Under the pieces are notes generated by a model. It did not search any database. It saw only the letters and a program-made list of their open reading frames with translations, and had not been told where the DNA came from. A program made the translations under genes and the position numbers. DNA of 64,000 nucleotides, taken from NCBI GenBank assembly GCA_030682175.1, contig JAUXOM010000036.1, positions 62,001 to 126,000 on the forward strand, read 5' to 3'. This DNA is from Rhodocyclaceae bacterium. GTDB taxonomy: Bacteria > Pseudomonadota > Gammaproteobacteria > Burkholderiales > Rhodocyclaceae. Within the stretch, counting starts at the first letter, position 1, and the number at the start of each line of letters is the position of its first letter. Of the stretch, positions 1-7,746 are shown in pieces.

Positions 1-999
1 GAGCAGCTGGTTGATGTCGGCTTCATCACCGCCGCTATAGCTGAGGGCGGCGCTTTGTTGCTCGGGTTGGCCGCGCTTGGCGCGGATCACCAGCGCACTG
101 GGCGTTTTGGCTGCCGTCTTTGCCCCGCTCGCCGTCTTGCCAGCGCCGACTTTTGGTGGGGCAGGCTGGGTTTTCAGTTCGGCCAGCGCCTTGCGATAGG
201 CAGCGAGTGCTGCGCCGCGTTGCCCCTGCGCTTCGGCCAGGCGCGCCTTGCGCAGGTGTTCCTCGATCTTGTCTGACACCGCCACGGAACGCAGCGGTTT
301 GGCATGCGGTTTGGCGACAGCCGCGCGTGCCAGTTCGGCAAAGTTTTCAGCACTGGTGAAAGCTTGCGCAATCCGGTAATGGCCTTGACGCATCGCCCAG
401 GAAATGGCGTCGTCCTCGAAGTCGTTTTTCATGGCCGGGTTGGCGCCGGCGGCCATGAGGCGCTGGGCGATGGCTTCATGGCCTTCGCGGGCGGCCATCA
501 TGACTACCGTGGAGCCGTTGGTGGAGCGGGCGTTGACGTCGGCGCCGGCGGCCAGCAGGCGCTCGGTGAGTTCGGGGTGGCCGGCAAACACGGCGTAGTG
601 CAGGGCGGTCCATTCACGTTCGGCACGGTTGCTCCGGTTCGGTTCGGCGCCACGCTCGAGCAGCCATTGCATCGCCGCGCGCTGGCCTTTCCATGCTGCC
701 AGCATCAGCGCGGTTTCGCCATGGCGGTTGATGCGGTGGAGGTCGGTGCCGCGCTCGACAAACAGTTCCATGAGCTGAATGTTCCCTTCCCAGGCGCCGA
801 TCATCAGGCCGTTGCCGATCAGGGCACCTTCGAAGTTCGGATCGAGCCCCGCGTCCAGCCAGGCGCGGGCCTGACGGATGTCGCCCATCTCCATGCGTAT
901 GGAAAAGCGTGTTGCATCAGGCAATTCGGCATGCGCCGTGGCGGGCAGGAACGGTCCAAGCGCGAGAAGCAGCAGGAGCAGCAGGTGTTTCATTTTCAT
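1..999 (-). CDS. Ankyrin-repeat periplasmic protein, 3' end outside window
   Basis: Open reading frame of 333 codons on the minus strand running off the left edge, so the C-terminus is missing. It begins MKMKHLLLL followed by a leucine-rich signal peptide ending near ATAHAE, so export to the periplasm is likely. Residues about 30-190 hold four to five ankyrin-type units, for example TALMLAAWKGQ, TALHYAVFAGHPEL and VVMMAAREGHEAIA. A helical, Ala/Arg/Glu-rich stretch follows, then a basic Pro/Lys linker in which one copy of the dispersed core repeat is read in frame as KVGAGKTA (residues 283-290). Two in-frame ATGs lie six bases apart (999 and 993) with no strong Shine-Dalgarno; the first was chosen. 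Ankyrin units mediate protein contacts; no partner can be named. Confidence 0.85.
   Translation of the reverse strand, partial: MKMKHLLLLLLLALGPFLPATAHAELPDATRFSIRMEMGDIRQARAWLDAGLDPNFEGALIGNGLMIGAWEGNIQLMELFVERGTDLHRINRHGETALMLAAWKGQRAAMQWLLERGAEPNRSNRAEREWTALHYAVFAGHPELTERLLAAGADVNARSTNGSTVVMMAAREGHEAIAQRLMAAGANPAMKNDFEDDAISWAMRQGHYRIAQAFTSAENFAELARAAVAKPHAKPLRSVAVSDKIEEHLRKARLAEAQGQRGAALAAYRKALAELKTQPAPPKVGAGKTASGAKTAAKTPSALVIRAKRGQPEQQSAALSYSGGDEADINQLL
131..153 (-). repeat. Core dispersed repeat, copy 1 (inside ankyrin gene)
   Basis: The plus strand reads GCCGTCTTGC then CAGCGCCGACTTT, the reverse of the core that begins AAAGTCGGCG. It is in frame in the ankyrin protein linker and encodes KVGAGKTA. 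Confidence 0.9.
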
Positions 1000-1052
1000 T
1001 CGGGACGGGCAGCAAAAGAGTGCAGTCTACCTGTTGCGGTAGCATTCGCTCC

Positions 1053-1604
1053 ATGACGGCGATTTCTCAAGAAGCCCGCCGGGCCACTCTGCCAGCGTTG
1101 CGGTTCGGTTTCTCCACACTGGCGAGCTTGCTGCTGCATGCCCTCGTGCTCTGGCCATTCGGTTTTTTCGCGCAAACTCCCGCCCCGCAGCCCAAACCAG
1201 TACTGGAAGCCGTCCTGCTGGCGCCCTTGTTGGCTACCCAGGAAACCGCAAGCGAACCCCTGCCAGCCGAACCGGAGGTAAAACCTGCGCCGAGCGCCGT
1301 TCCACCAGCGCCGACTTTTGCGCCAAGGCCGCGCGAGTTGCAGGGGCGTGCGCTCGACACTGCATTGGCGGCTATCGCAAAACTCGACTTTTATCCGCGC
1401 GAGGCGATCGAGCGGGGCATCGAGGGCGATGTCATCGTGTTGCTGACCCTGACGCCAAACGGGGGGGTTGCTGCCGCTGCGGTGGCAACCAGTTCAGGGC
1501 ACCCCATCCTCGACGCCGCAGCCCTCGTCGCGGTGCGCGGCATCAACGGCCTGCCAGTTTGGCAGCGTCAGGTATTGCTGCCGGTGCGGTTCCGCCTGGA
1601 GTAG
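1053..1604 (+). CDS. Energy transducer TonB family protein
   Basis: 183-residue protein with the TonB layout: a short cytoplasmic N-terminus, one membrane anchor at about residues 17-37 (LRFGFSTLASLLLHALVLW), a Pro/Ala/Glu-rich periplasmic spacer (about 43-105), and a C-terminal TonB domain (about 105-183) with the signature FYPREAIERGIEGDVIV and a terminal LPVRFRLE strand. TonB proteins couple the inner-membrane ion gradient to outer-membrane receptors. No exbB, exbD or receptor gene is adjacent. The ATG at 1053 was preferred to an upstream start because the anchor then sits at the normal place. A core repeat is read as VPPAPTF at residues 83-89 within the proline spacer, where it would do little harm. 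Confidence 0.85.
   Translation: MTAISQEARRATLPALRFGFSTLASLLLHALVLWPFGFFAQTPAPQPKPVLEAVLLAPLLATQETASEPLPAEPEVKPAPSAVPPAPTFAPRPRELQGRALDTALAAIAKLDFYPREAIERGIEGDVIVLLTLTPNGGVAAAAVATSSGHPILDAAALVAVRGINGLPVWQRQVLLPVRFRLE
1296..1318 (-). repeat. Core dispersed repeat, copy 2 (inside tonB-like gene)
   Basis: GCCGTTCCACC then AGCGCCGACTTT on the plus strand; encodes AVPPAPTF in the TonB spacer. Two mismatches to the common form. Confidence 0.85.
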
Positions 1605-1885
1605 GGCCCGCCCCCTCCCGGCCTCCCCCTCGCGGGGGAGGTGACTGTTGACTCGCTGAGCTCGTCTGTTACGGGGAGCCCCCGTTCATGCTTTGGAGCG
1701 GATTGCGGCTGGCGCCGCGTGCCGTCTCGCCTTGGGGCGGCCCGGCGGCGAGACTGCTGGGGTTGGCTTTCTCCCCTCGCCCCTTGCGGGAGAGGGGGCG
1801 GGGGAGAGGGGGTGCCATCAGAATGCCCTTCACCCGCAAAGCGGGAGAAGGACGGCCCGGCGGCGCGACTATGACATAGTAATGC
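1605..1885. repeat. GC-rich palindromic intergenic repeats
   Basis: No credible gene. The stretch holds several dyads: CCTCCCCCTCGCGGGGGAGG near 1621-1640, the CTTGGGGCGGCCCGGCGG motif at 1731-1748 flanked by GTCTCGC/GCGAGAC arms, and CTCCCCTCGCCCCTTGCGGGAG near 1771-1792. The same CTTGGGGCGGCCCGGCGG motif recurs near 3381, 39531, 39734 and (inverted) 45640. Short ORFs here are accidental. Confidence 0.6.
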
Positions 1886-1894
1886 AGCGTACCG

Positions 1895-1917
1895 AAAGTC
1901 GGCGTTGGCGCGACGGC
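1895..1917 (+). repeat. Core dispersed repeat, copy 3 (upstream of tRNA genes)
   Basis: AAAGTCGGCG then TTGGCGCGACGGC, intergenic, about 30 bp upstream of the tRNA promoter. Confidence 0.85.
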
Positions 1918-1947
1918 GTTGAATTCAACAATATTTCTAGTAAAAAG

Positions 1948-1977
1948 TTTACACACGGAGGTCGCCTTCCGTATAAT
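1948..1977 (+). promoter_or_regulatory. Sigma-70 promoter of the tRNA-Ala/tRNA-Glu unit
   Basis: TTTACA (1948-1953) and a consensus TATAAT (1972-1977) are separated by 18 bp, and the first tRNA begins 14 bp after the -10 box. The AT-rich stretch at 1921-1950 could serve as an UP element. A GCGCC run right after the -10 box resembles the GC-rich discriminator of stringently controlled stable-RNA promoters. Confidence 0.8.
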
Positions 1978-1991
1978 GCGCCCTCTCTTTT

Positions 1992-2067
<76 letters not shown>

Positions 2068-2074
2068 ACGATAT

Positions 2075-2150
2075 GACCCTATCGTCTAGAGGCCTAGGAC
2101 AATACCCTTTCACGGTATGAACCGGGGTTCGAATCCCCGTGGGGTCGCCA
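2075..2150 (+). tRNA. tRNA-Glu (anticodon TTC)
   Basis: 76 nt including encoded CCA. Acceptor GACCCTA pairs with TGGGGTC; anticodon stem ATACC/GGTAT encloses CTTTCAC, giving anticodon TTC; T arm GGGGTTCGAATCCCC. It lies 7 nt after tRNA-Ala and before a strong terminator. Confidence 0.96.
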
Positions 2151-2163
2151 GAAAATGAAACGA

Positions 2164-2194
2164 GCCACTAACCCGCAAGGTTAGTGGCTTTTTT
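2164..2194 (+). terminator. Rho-independent terminator of the tRNA operon
   Basis: A perfect 10-bp stem GCCACTAACC/GGTTAGTGGC around loop CGCAA, followed by six T residues. It may also serve the convergent hlyIII gene, whose stop is 16 bp away. Confidence 0.92.
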
Positions 2195-2209
2195 CATGCC
2201 CTGCTCCCC

Positions 2210-2872
2210 TTACACCACGTAATACAGGATCGCAATGAAGTGCGCGGCGCTGCCGGCGATCACGAACAGGTGCCAGATGCCGTGCGCGTGGCGCAGGCGG
2301 GTGTCGAGGGCGTAGAAGATGATGCCGATCGTATACAGCAGCCCGCCCGCCGCAAGCCAGGCAAAGCCGGCCAGTCCCAGTTTTTCGAGCAATGGCACGA
2401 TGGCCACCAGGGCCACCCAGCCCATCACCACATAGATCGCCACCGACAAGATGCGCGCTTCGCCCCTGGGTCTAATCTCTTGCAGGATGCCGAGCACGGC
2501 GAGCCCCCATACCACACACAACAGCGACCAGCCCCAGGGGCCGCGTAGCGTCACCAGGCAGAACGGCGTGTAGCTGCCGGCGATCAGCAGGTAGATGCTG
2601 TGGTGATCCAGCTTGCGCAGGATGCTCTTGGCGCGACCGTGCAGGCTGTGATAGAGCGTGGAGAAGCTGTACAGCAGCACCAGCGTCACGCCGTAGATCG
2701 AGACGCTCACCACCTTCCATGGATCGCCATCCAGCACGGACAGCACAACGAGCAATATCGTACCGGCGAGCGCCAGAATGGCGCCGATGAGATGCGTCAC
2801 CGCATTGAATTTTTCGCCGTAGTACATGAGGTAATGGCGCTGGAATCCGGTCGAGCGGCTTGGTGCCGACAA
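2210..2872 (-). CDS. Hemolysin III / PAQR family membrane protein
   Basis: 220-residue protein with seven predicted membrane helices. It carries the family's three metal/hydrolase motifs: STLYHSLHG near residue 70, KLDHHSIYLLIAGSYTPF near 88-105, and HGIWHLFVIAGSAAHF near the C-terminus, whose serine, aspartate and histidines form the presumed zinc site of the ceramidase-like PAQR/CREST superfamily. The bacterial biochemical role is not settled, despite the hemolysin name. The gene starts 4 bp after the DUF1850 stop, so it is probably the last gene of the TRAP operon transcript. An internal ATG at MYYGEKF would remove the unusual N-terminal 15 residues and is also possible. Confidence 0.9.
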   Translation of the reverse strand: MSAPSRSTGFQRHYLMYYGEKFNAVTHLIGAILALAGTILLVVLSVLDGDPWKVVSVSIYGVTLVLLYSFSTLYHSLHGRAKSILRKLDHHSIYLLIAGSYTPFCLVTLRGPWGWSLLCVVWGLAVLGILQEIRPRGEARILSVAIYVVMGWVALVAIVPLLEKLGLAGFAWLAAGGLLYTIGIIFYALDTRLRHAHGIWHLFVIAGSAAHFIAILYYVV

Positions 2873-2876
2873 GTAT

Positions 2877-3287
2877 CTATGGTACTCCGGGTAATCCGTT
2901 GCTGCGCTCGGTCAAGCTTGCACAGGGCAGCAACTCGACGACCGCATGCGCCGGCAAGCCTTGCAGCCATTCATCGATGCGGCGGCAATCGCCATTGACA
3001 CAGATTGTGTAAGGTTCCACATAGGGAGAATGCGTCAGGCGCACTGCCGGCAGGGGCGCCAGCTGCGGCACGTAATGCCAGGCGCCATCCCTGAGTTGCG
3101 CGCCGACGGGGGGTTCCATCCCGGCACCGCTGCCGCGCACGCGGGCCTCCTGAATGACCAGCGCCTCCCCCTCCAGACGCCAGTCCTCTTCCCAGCGGAT
3201 TTTCTCAATCGAATGCTGCCACGACAGCGTCAGCGACCCCGCCAACAGCGATGTCACCAGCGCGCCGGCAGCCAGGCACAGCGGCAT
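2877..3287 (-). CDS. DUF1850 protein, TRAP-transporter accessory
   Basis: 136 residues with an N-terminal hydrophobic signal or anchor (PLCLAAGALVTSLLAGSLTL), then the DUF1850 pattern: an SIEKIRWEEDWRL-type segment, ALVIQEARVRGSGAGMEPP and a C-terminal LTHSPYVEPYTICV stretch. DUF1850 proteins are regularly encoded beside TAXI-type TRAP transporters, as here (permease and binding protein immediately upstream on the same strand). The function is unknown; a periplasmic or membrane-attached helper of the transporter is the simplest inference. 116 bp, filled with palindromic repeats and one core repeat, separate it from the permease gene. Confidence 0.8.
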   Translation of the reverse strand: MPLCLAAGALVTSLLAGSLTLSWQHSIEKIRWEEDWRLEGEALVIQEARVRGSGAGMEPPVGAQLRDGAWHYVPQLAPLPAVRLTHSPYVEPYTICVNGDCRRIDEWLQGLPAHAVVELLPCASLTERSNGLPGVP

Positions 3288-3294
3288 GAATCAA

Positions 3295-3403
3295 GACCTC
3301 CATCCCCCCAACCCCCTTCCGGGGGAAGGGGGTGACGGGTGTTCGCGGGTGAGGCCCGCTCCATGTTTTGGTTGAGCCTCCTTGGGGCGGCCCGGCGGAG
3401 GCA
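3295..3403. repeat. Palindromic repeats between DUF1850 and TRAP permease genes
   Basis: Contains the dyad CCCCCTTCCGGGGGAAGGGGG (near 3309-3330) and a CTTGGGGCGGCCCGGCGG copy at 3381-3398. No gene. It would form strong hairpins in an mRNA running through from the permease gene. Confidence 0.7.
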
Positions 3404-5482
3404 TTAAAAGTCGGCGCTGGCGTGACGGCGCCGGGATTGCCAGAAGCGCCAGGCGATGAAGGCTGCGCCCATCAGGATGCCGATCTCGTCAGTCAATGGC
3501 AGGGCGGCAATCAGCAAAGCGGCCCCGCCCGCGGCGAAGAGCCGTTCCCAGACCTTCAGGTTGCCCTGCAGGTAGCCGATGGCGGCGGCGCCCCACAGCG
3601 CGATGGCCAGCAGGGCCTTGCCGACGATGTAGGCAACGGCCAGCACGGTCGGGTCGCCTTGCAGCATCAAAGCGTTGTCATAGACCGCCATATAGGGCAC
3701 GACAAAGCCGGCGATGGCGATCTGCACCGCCTTGAGGCCGATTTTCATCGGCGATTCCTTGGCGATGGAACTGGCCGCGAAGGCGGCGAGCGCCACCGGC
3801 GGGGTCAGGTCGGCCATGATGCCGAAATAGAAGACGAACATGTGGCTGACGATCAGCGGCACGCCGAGCACGAGCAGGGCCGGTGCCGCAATGGCGCTGG
3901 TGATGATGTAGTTGGGAATGGTCGGAATGCCCATGCCGAGCACCAGGCAGACCAGCATGGTCAGCAGCAGCGACAGGAACAGGCTGTGCTCGCCCACCCG
4001 CAGGATGAAACTGGCGAAGTTGGAGGCGGCGCCGGTCAGGGTCAGGATGCCGATGATGACGCCGACGATGGCGCAGGCCACCCCGACCGGCAGCGCCTGG
4101 CGGGCACCGTCGACCAGACTGGTGTACATGGTGTGCAGCGTCTTCTTGCCGCCCTTGACGACACTCGCCAGCACCACCAGTACGCCGATGACCGTCAGCA
4201 CGGCATTTACACCCCACTCGACCAGGGTCGCGCTGGCCAGGCCGACGGCGACCCAGAACACGTAGCGGAAGGCGGTCGATGAAATGCGCGCGGCGACGGC
4301 CGCGCCAAGGATCAGGATGGCGGTCAGCGCCAGACCAACCATGCCAGAATACATCGGCGTGAAACCGCTGAAGAGCATGCCGACCAGACCGACCAGCGGC
4401 AGCAGCAGGTACCACTGCGAGCGCATCGCCCGCCAGGGGTTGGGGCATTGATCCTTGGGCAGGCCGACCAGGTTTTTGCGGCCGGCCTCAAGATGCACCA
4501 TCCAGAATGCCGTGACGTAGTAGAGGATGGCCGGGATCAGCGCTGCCTTGACGATCTCGGTGTAGGGCACGTTGAGGTTTTCGGCCATGATGAAGGCGAC
4601 CGCCCCCATCACCGGCGGCATGATCTGCCCGCCCATGCTGGAGGTGGCCTCCACCGCACCGGAAAACACACCCGAATAGCCGAAGCGCTTCATCAGCGGA
4701 ATGGTGAACTGGCCGGTGGTCAGCACGTTGGCGACACCGGAGCCGGAAATCGTTCCCATCAAACTGGAAGACAACACCGACACCTTGGCGGCGCCGCCCT
4801 TGGTGTGGCCGACAAAGCCGAGCGCGATCGAGTTGAACAGATTGATCATCCCGGCGTGTTCGAGGAAGGTACCGAACAGGATGAACAGGAAAATGAAGGT
4901 GGCCGACACCAGGATCGGAATGCCGAAGATGCCTTCGGTGCCAAAGCCGAGCTGGTCGACGATCTGCGAGAAGGCATAGCCACGATGCGCCAGGTCGCCA
5001 GGGAGGTATTGGCCGAACATGCCATAGAGCAAGAACAGGCCACAGATGGTCGGCAGGGCCAGGCCAAGAATGCGGCGTGCAGCTTCGAAAACCATCAACA
5101 CCATGGCCGTGCCGACCCAGAGATCCATGGTAGTCGGTTCGCCGGCGCGCTGGATCAGCTCGACCTCGAAAATCCACTGGTAGGTCGTCAGGGAAAAAGC
5201 CCCCGCCGCCAGCAGCCAGTCGCCGGCGGACACGCGCGTCAGTTTGCCCCGCTTGAATGCCGGATAGATGATGAAGGTCAGCGCGAGCAGAAAGCCCACA
5301 TGGAACGCCCGCGTGACCAGGCTGGAAAACGGATGGAACGCCGCCACCACAAGCTGGTAGATGGAAAAACTCAGCGCGAGCGCCAACAACACCCCCAGGG
5401 CCCAGCCGCCGAGCCGGCGCTGGACGCCGTGCTCGGAAAACTCTTTCTGGTCGGGATGCGGGGAAGTGCTGGCGCTCATCAT
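3404..5482 (-). CDS. TRAP transporter fused DctMQ permease (TAXI type)
   Basis: 692-residue, highly hydrophobic protein. The N-terminal part (about 30-190) matches the four-helix DctQ small subunit fused to a C-terminal DctM large permease of about 12 helices, the 4TM/12TM fusion typical of TAXI systems. Characteristic segments are GTISGSGVANVLTTGQFTIPLM, EATSSMGGQIMPPVMGAVAFIM and GMGIPTIPNYIITSAIAAPAL (shown in part). It moves a carboxylate-type substrate with an ion gradient, fed by the periplasmic TAXI protein encoded just upstream (8-bp gap). The extreme C-terminus SADF and the adjoining stop codon fall in a core repeat, so the repeat appears to have supplied the end of this gene. Confidence 0.93.
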   Translation of the reverse strand: MMSASTSPHPDQKEFSEHGVQRRLGGWALGVLLALALSFSIYQLVVAAFHPFSSLVTRAFHVGFLLALTFIIYPAFKRGKLTRVSAGDWLLAAGAFSLTTYQWIFEVELIQRAGEPTTMDLWVGTAMVLMVFEAARRILGLALPTICGLFLLYGMFGQYLPGDLAHRGYAFSQIVDQLGFGTEGIFGIPILVSATFIFLFILFGTFLEHAGMINLFNSIALGFVGHTKGGAAKVSVLSSSLMGTISGSGVANVLTTGQFTIPLMKRFGYSGVFSGAVEATSSMGGQIMPPVMGAVAFIMAENLNVPYTEIVKAALIPAILYYVTAFWMVHLEAGRKNLVGLPKDQCPNPWRAMRSQWYLLLPLVGLVGMLFSGFTPMYSGMVGLALTAILILGAAVAARISSTAFRYVFWVAVGLASATLVEWGVNAVLTVIGVLVVLASVVKGGKKTLHTMYTSLVDGARQALPVGVACAIVGVIIGILTLTGAASNFASFILRVGEHSLFLSLLLTMLVCLVLGMGIPTIPNYIITSAIAAPALLVLGVPLIVSHMFVFYFGIMADLTPPVALAAFAASSIAKESPMKIGLKAVQIAIAGFVVPYMAVYDNALMLQGDPTVLAVAYIVGKALLAIALWGAAAIGYLQGNLKVWERLFAAGGAALLIAALPLTDEIGILMGAAFIAWRFWQSRRRHASADF
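3407..3429 (+). repeat. Core dispersed repeat, copy 4 (3' end of TRAP permease gene)
   Basis: AAAGTCGGCGCTGG then CGTGACGGC. Read on the minus strand it encodes RHASADF just before the TAA stop at 3404-3406. Confidence 0.9.
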
Positions 5483-5489
5483 GACTCCG

Positions 5490-6434
5490 TTACTTGATCA
5501 AACCGGCTTCGCGGTAGTACTTCTCGGCACCGGGGTGCAGCGGCACCGGGGAGCCGATGCCTGCCGTCTTCGGATTGATGGCCTTGGCGGCGCCATGCGC
5601 GGCAGCCATGGCATCGAGATTCTCGAACATCGACTTGGTCATCTTGTACACGGTATCGGTCGACACACCTTCGTGCGTCACCAGGTAGTTCTGCACGGCC
5701 ACCGTCGGCACATCGACGGTCTGGCCATTGTAGGTATTGGCCGGAATGACGCCTGCGGAATATGCCGCATCGTCGATTTTCTTGACCACTTCAACGGGGA
5801 TCGGAATGACGACCATCTTGATTGCCATCGCCAGGTCGCGCACCGCTGCCATGCCGAGTCCGGACGATTGCAGCGTGGCGTCGAGCTGGCGGTTCTTGAT
5901 CAATTCGACCGATTCCGAATAGCCAAGGTATTCGACCTTGGCGAGATCCTTGTAGCTCATGCCGGCGGCCTTGAGGATCTCGCGGCTGTTCAGCTCGGTG
6001 CCGCTTTTTGGCGCGCCGACGGAAACCCGCTTGCCCTTGAGGTCGGCCAGCGTCTTGATGCCGGAATCGGCATTGGCGATGAAGTGGATGTAGTTCGGGT
6101 AAATGGCGGCCAGGGTGCGCAGCTTCTTCAGCGGCGTCTTGAAGCCCACTTCTTCGTTGCCCTTCCAGGCCTCGCTGAAGGTGTCGCCGAGGCTGAAGGC
6201 GACTTCGCCGCGACCGGCCTGCAACAAGTTGAGGTTCTCGGCGCTGGCCTTGGTAGCCTGCACCGAGGTCTTGACGCCCGGCATTGCCTTGCCGTAAATC
6301 TGCGTCAGCGAAACGCCCAGCGGGTAATAGACACCGCTGGTGCCGCCGGTCAGCACGTTGAGAAATTCATTGGCGTGACTGACAGTTGCTGTCAGCACGA
6401 GGGCGGATGCGGCGATCAAGGTACGTAGTCTCAT
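5490..6434 (-). CDS. TAXI family TRAP transporter substrate-binding protein
   Basis: 314 residues: a classical signal peptide (MRLRTLIAASALVLTATVSHA), then the TAXI hallmark LTGGTSGVYYPLGVSL, followed by the two-lobe binding fold with GRGEVAFSLGDTFSEAW and KRVSVGAPKSGTELNSREIL. It captures the substrate in the periplasm for the fused permease encoded 8 bp downstream. The ATG at 6434 is preferred to longer versions because AGGAGAG lies at the right spacing and the signal peptide then begins properly. The substrate cannot be read from sequence; linkage to gcdH suggests glutarate or another dicarboxylate or aromatic acid (inference). Confidence 0.92.
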   Translation of the reverse strand: MRLRTLIAASALVLTATVSHANEFLNVLTGGTSGVYYPLGVSLTQIYGKAMPGVKTSVQATKASAENLNLLQAGRGEVAFSLGDTFSEAWKGNEEVGFKTPLKKLRTLAAIYPNYIHFIANADSGIKTLADLKGKRVSVGAPKSGTELNSREILKAAGMSYKDLAKVEYLGYSESVELIKNRQLDATLQSSGLGMAAVRDLAMAIKMVVIPIPVEVVKKIDDAAYSAGVIPANTYNGQTVDVPTVAVQNYLVTHEGVSTDTVYKMTKSMFENLDAMAAAHGAAKAINPKTAGIGSPVPLHPGAEKYYREAGLIK

Positions 6435-6516
6435 AACTCTCTCCTTTATGAACAGTCTTGCTGGCGGGTGAAGCGCGAATGATACCTTCGACAGATGCCG
6501 GGGGGTGCTGCCTGGC

Positions 6517-7692
6517 TCAAAATGCGGCAATCCCCGTCTGCGCACGGCCAAGAATCAGCGCATGAATGTCGTGGGTGCCTTCATAGGTGTTGACCACTTC
6601 GAGGTTGACCAGGTGGCGGATCACCCCGAACTCGTCGGAGATGCCGTTGCCACCCAGCATGTCCCTGGCCTCGCGGGCGATGGCGAGCGCCTTGCCGCAG
6701 GAATTGCGCTTGAGCAATGAAGTCATCTCCGGCGCAGCCTTGCCTTCGTCCTTGAGGCGTCCCAGGCGCAAACAACCCTGCAGGCCGAGGGCGATTTCCG
6801 TCTGCATGTCGGCCAGTTTTTTCTGGATCAGCTGGTTGGCGGCCAGCGGGCGGCCGAACTGCTGGCGGTCGAGCACGTACTGGCGCGCACGCTGCCAGCA
6901 GTCCTCCGCAGCGCCCAAGGCCCCCCAGGCAATCCCGTATCTTGCCGAGTCGAGGCAGGTGAACGGGCCCTTGAGGCCGCGCACCGTCGGGAAAGCGTTC
7001 TCTTCGGGAACGAACACCTCATCCATGACGATTTCTCCGGTGATCGAGGTGCGCAGGCCGACCTTGCCGTGGATCGCCGGCGCGGACAAGCCGGCCATGC
7101 CTTTATCGAGGATGAAGCCGCGGATCTGCCCCGCGTCATCCTTGGCCCAGACGACAAACACATCGGCGATCGGTGAGTTGGTGATCCACATCTTGCTGCC
7201 GGAGAGCGTGTAGCCGCCCGCGGCCTGGCGCGCGCGCGCCGCCATGCTACCGGGATCGGAGCCGTGATTCGGCTCGGTAAGGCCGAAACAGCCGATCGAC
7301 GCGCCGCTGGCCAGTTGCGGCAGATATTTCTGCTTTTGTGCCTCGCTGCCGAACGCGAAGATCGGCACCATCACCAGCGAGGACTGCACGCTCATCATCG
7401 AGCGGAAGCCGGAGTCCACCCGCTCGATCTCGCGGGCGATCAGGCCATAGCTGACGGTGTTGAGCCCGGCGCCGCCGTATTCCGGCGGCAGGGTCGCGCC
7501 GAGCAGGCCAAGCGCCCCCATCTCGCGGAAAATCGCCACGTCGGTATGCTCGTTGCGAAAGGCGTCGAGCACGCGCGGCAGCAGCTTTTCCTGTGCGTAA
7601 CGTCGCGCCGTGGCACCGATCAGCCGCTCTTCGTCGCTGAGTTGCGCGTCGAGCAGCAGCGGGTCATCCCATTGGAATTTGTTGGCACCCAT
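6517..7692 (-). CDS. gcdH: Glutaryl-CoA dehydrogenase
   Basis: 391 residues, normal for the family. It oxidatively decarboxylates glutaryl-CoA to crotonyl-CoA with FAD, a step in lysine, tryptophan and (via benzoyl-CoA) aromatic degradation. Visible motifs are [16 protein letters not shown] (FAD/substrate binding), the [16 protein letters not shown] strand, [15 protein letters not shown], and the C-terminal [20 protein letters not shown] containing the catalytic glutamate in the EGTHD context, which distinguishes glutaryl-CoA dehydrogenase from general acyl-CoA dehydrogenases. An ATG two codons upstream (7698) abuts the ACGGAG ribosome site, so the ATG at 7692, six bases away from it, is preferred. 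The TAXI/TRAP genes follow 82 bp downstream on the same strand. Confidence 0.93.
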   Translation of the reverse strand: MGANKFQWDDPLLLDAQLSDEERLIGATARRYAQEKLLPRVLDAFRNEHTDVAIFREMGALGLLGATLPPEYGGAGLNTVSYGLIAREIERVDSGFRSMMSVQSSLVMVPIFAFGSEAQKQKYLPQLASGASIGCFGLTEPNHGSDPGSMAARARQAAGGYTLSGSKMWITNSPIADVFVVWAKDDAGQIRGFILDKGMAGLSAPAIHGKVGLRTSITGEIVMDEVFVPEENAFPTVRGLKGPFTCLDSARYGIAWGALGAAEDCWQRARQYVLDRQQFGRPLAANQLIQKKLADMQTEIALGLQGCLRLGRLKDEGKAAPEMTSLLKRNSCGKALAIAREARDMLGGNGISDEFGVIRHLVNLEVVNTYEGTHDIHALILGRAQTGIAAF

Positions 7693-7714
7693 CGTCATCT
7701 CCGTATCATCCGAA

Positions 7715-7737
7715 AAAGTCGGCGGTGGCGGGACGGC
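7715..7737 (+). repeat. Core dispersed repeat, copy 5 (between gcdH and hypE)
   Basis: AAAGTCGGCGG then TGGCGGGACGGC in the 50-bp gap between the hypE stop and the gcdH start, therefore in the leader of gcdH if the two are cotranscribed. Confidence 0.9.
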
Positions 7738-7746
7738 GCGCCACCA

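Noticed and set aside
304-1056. Plus-strand 250-codon frame at the left edge
   Set aside because: The minus strand carries an ankyrin-repeat protein with signal peptide through the same region; the plus frame has no recognisable features.
4448-5497. 349-codon plus-strand frame opposite the TRAP permease
   Set aside because: Charged, low-complexity antisense of a membrane protein; a shadow.
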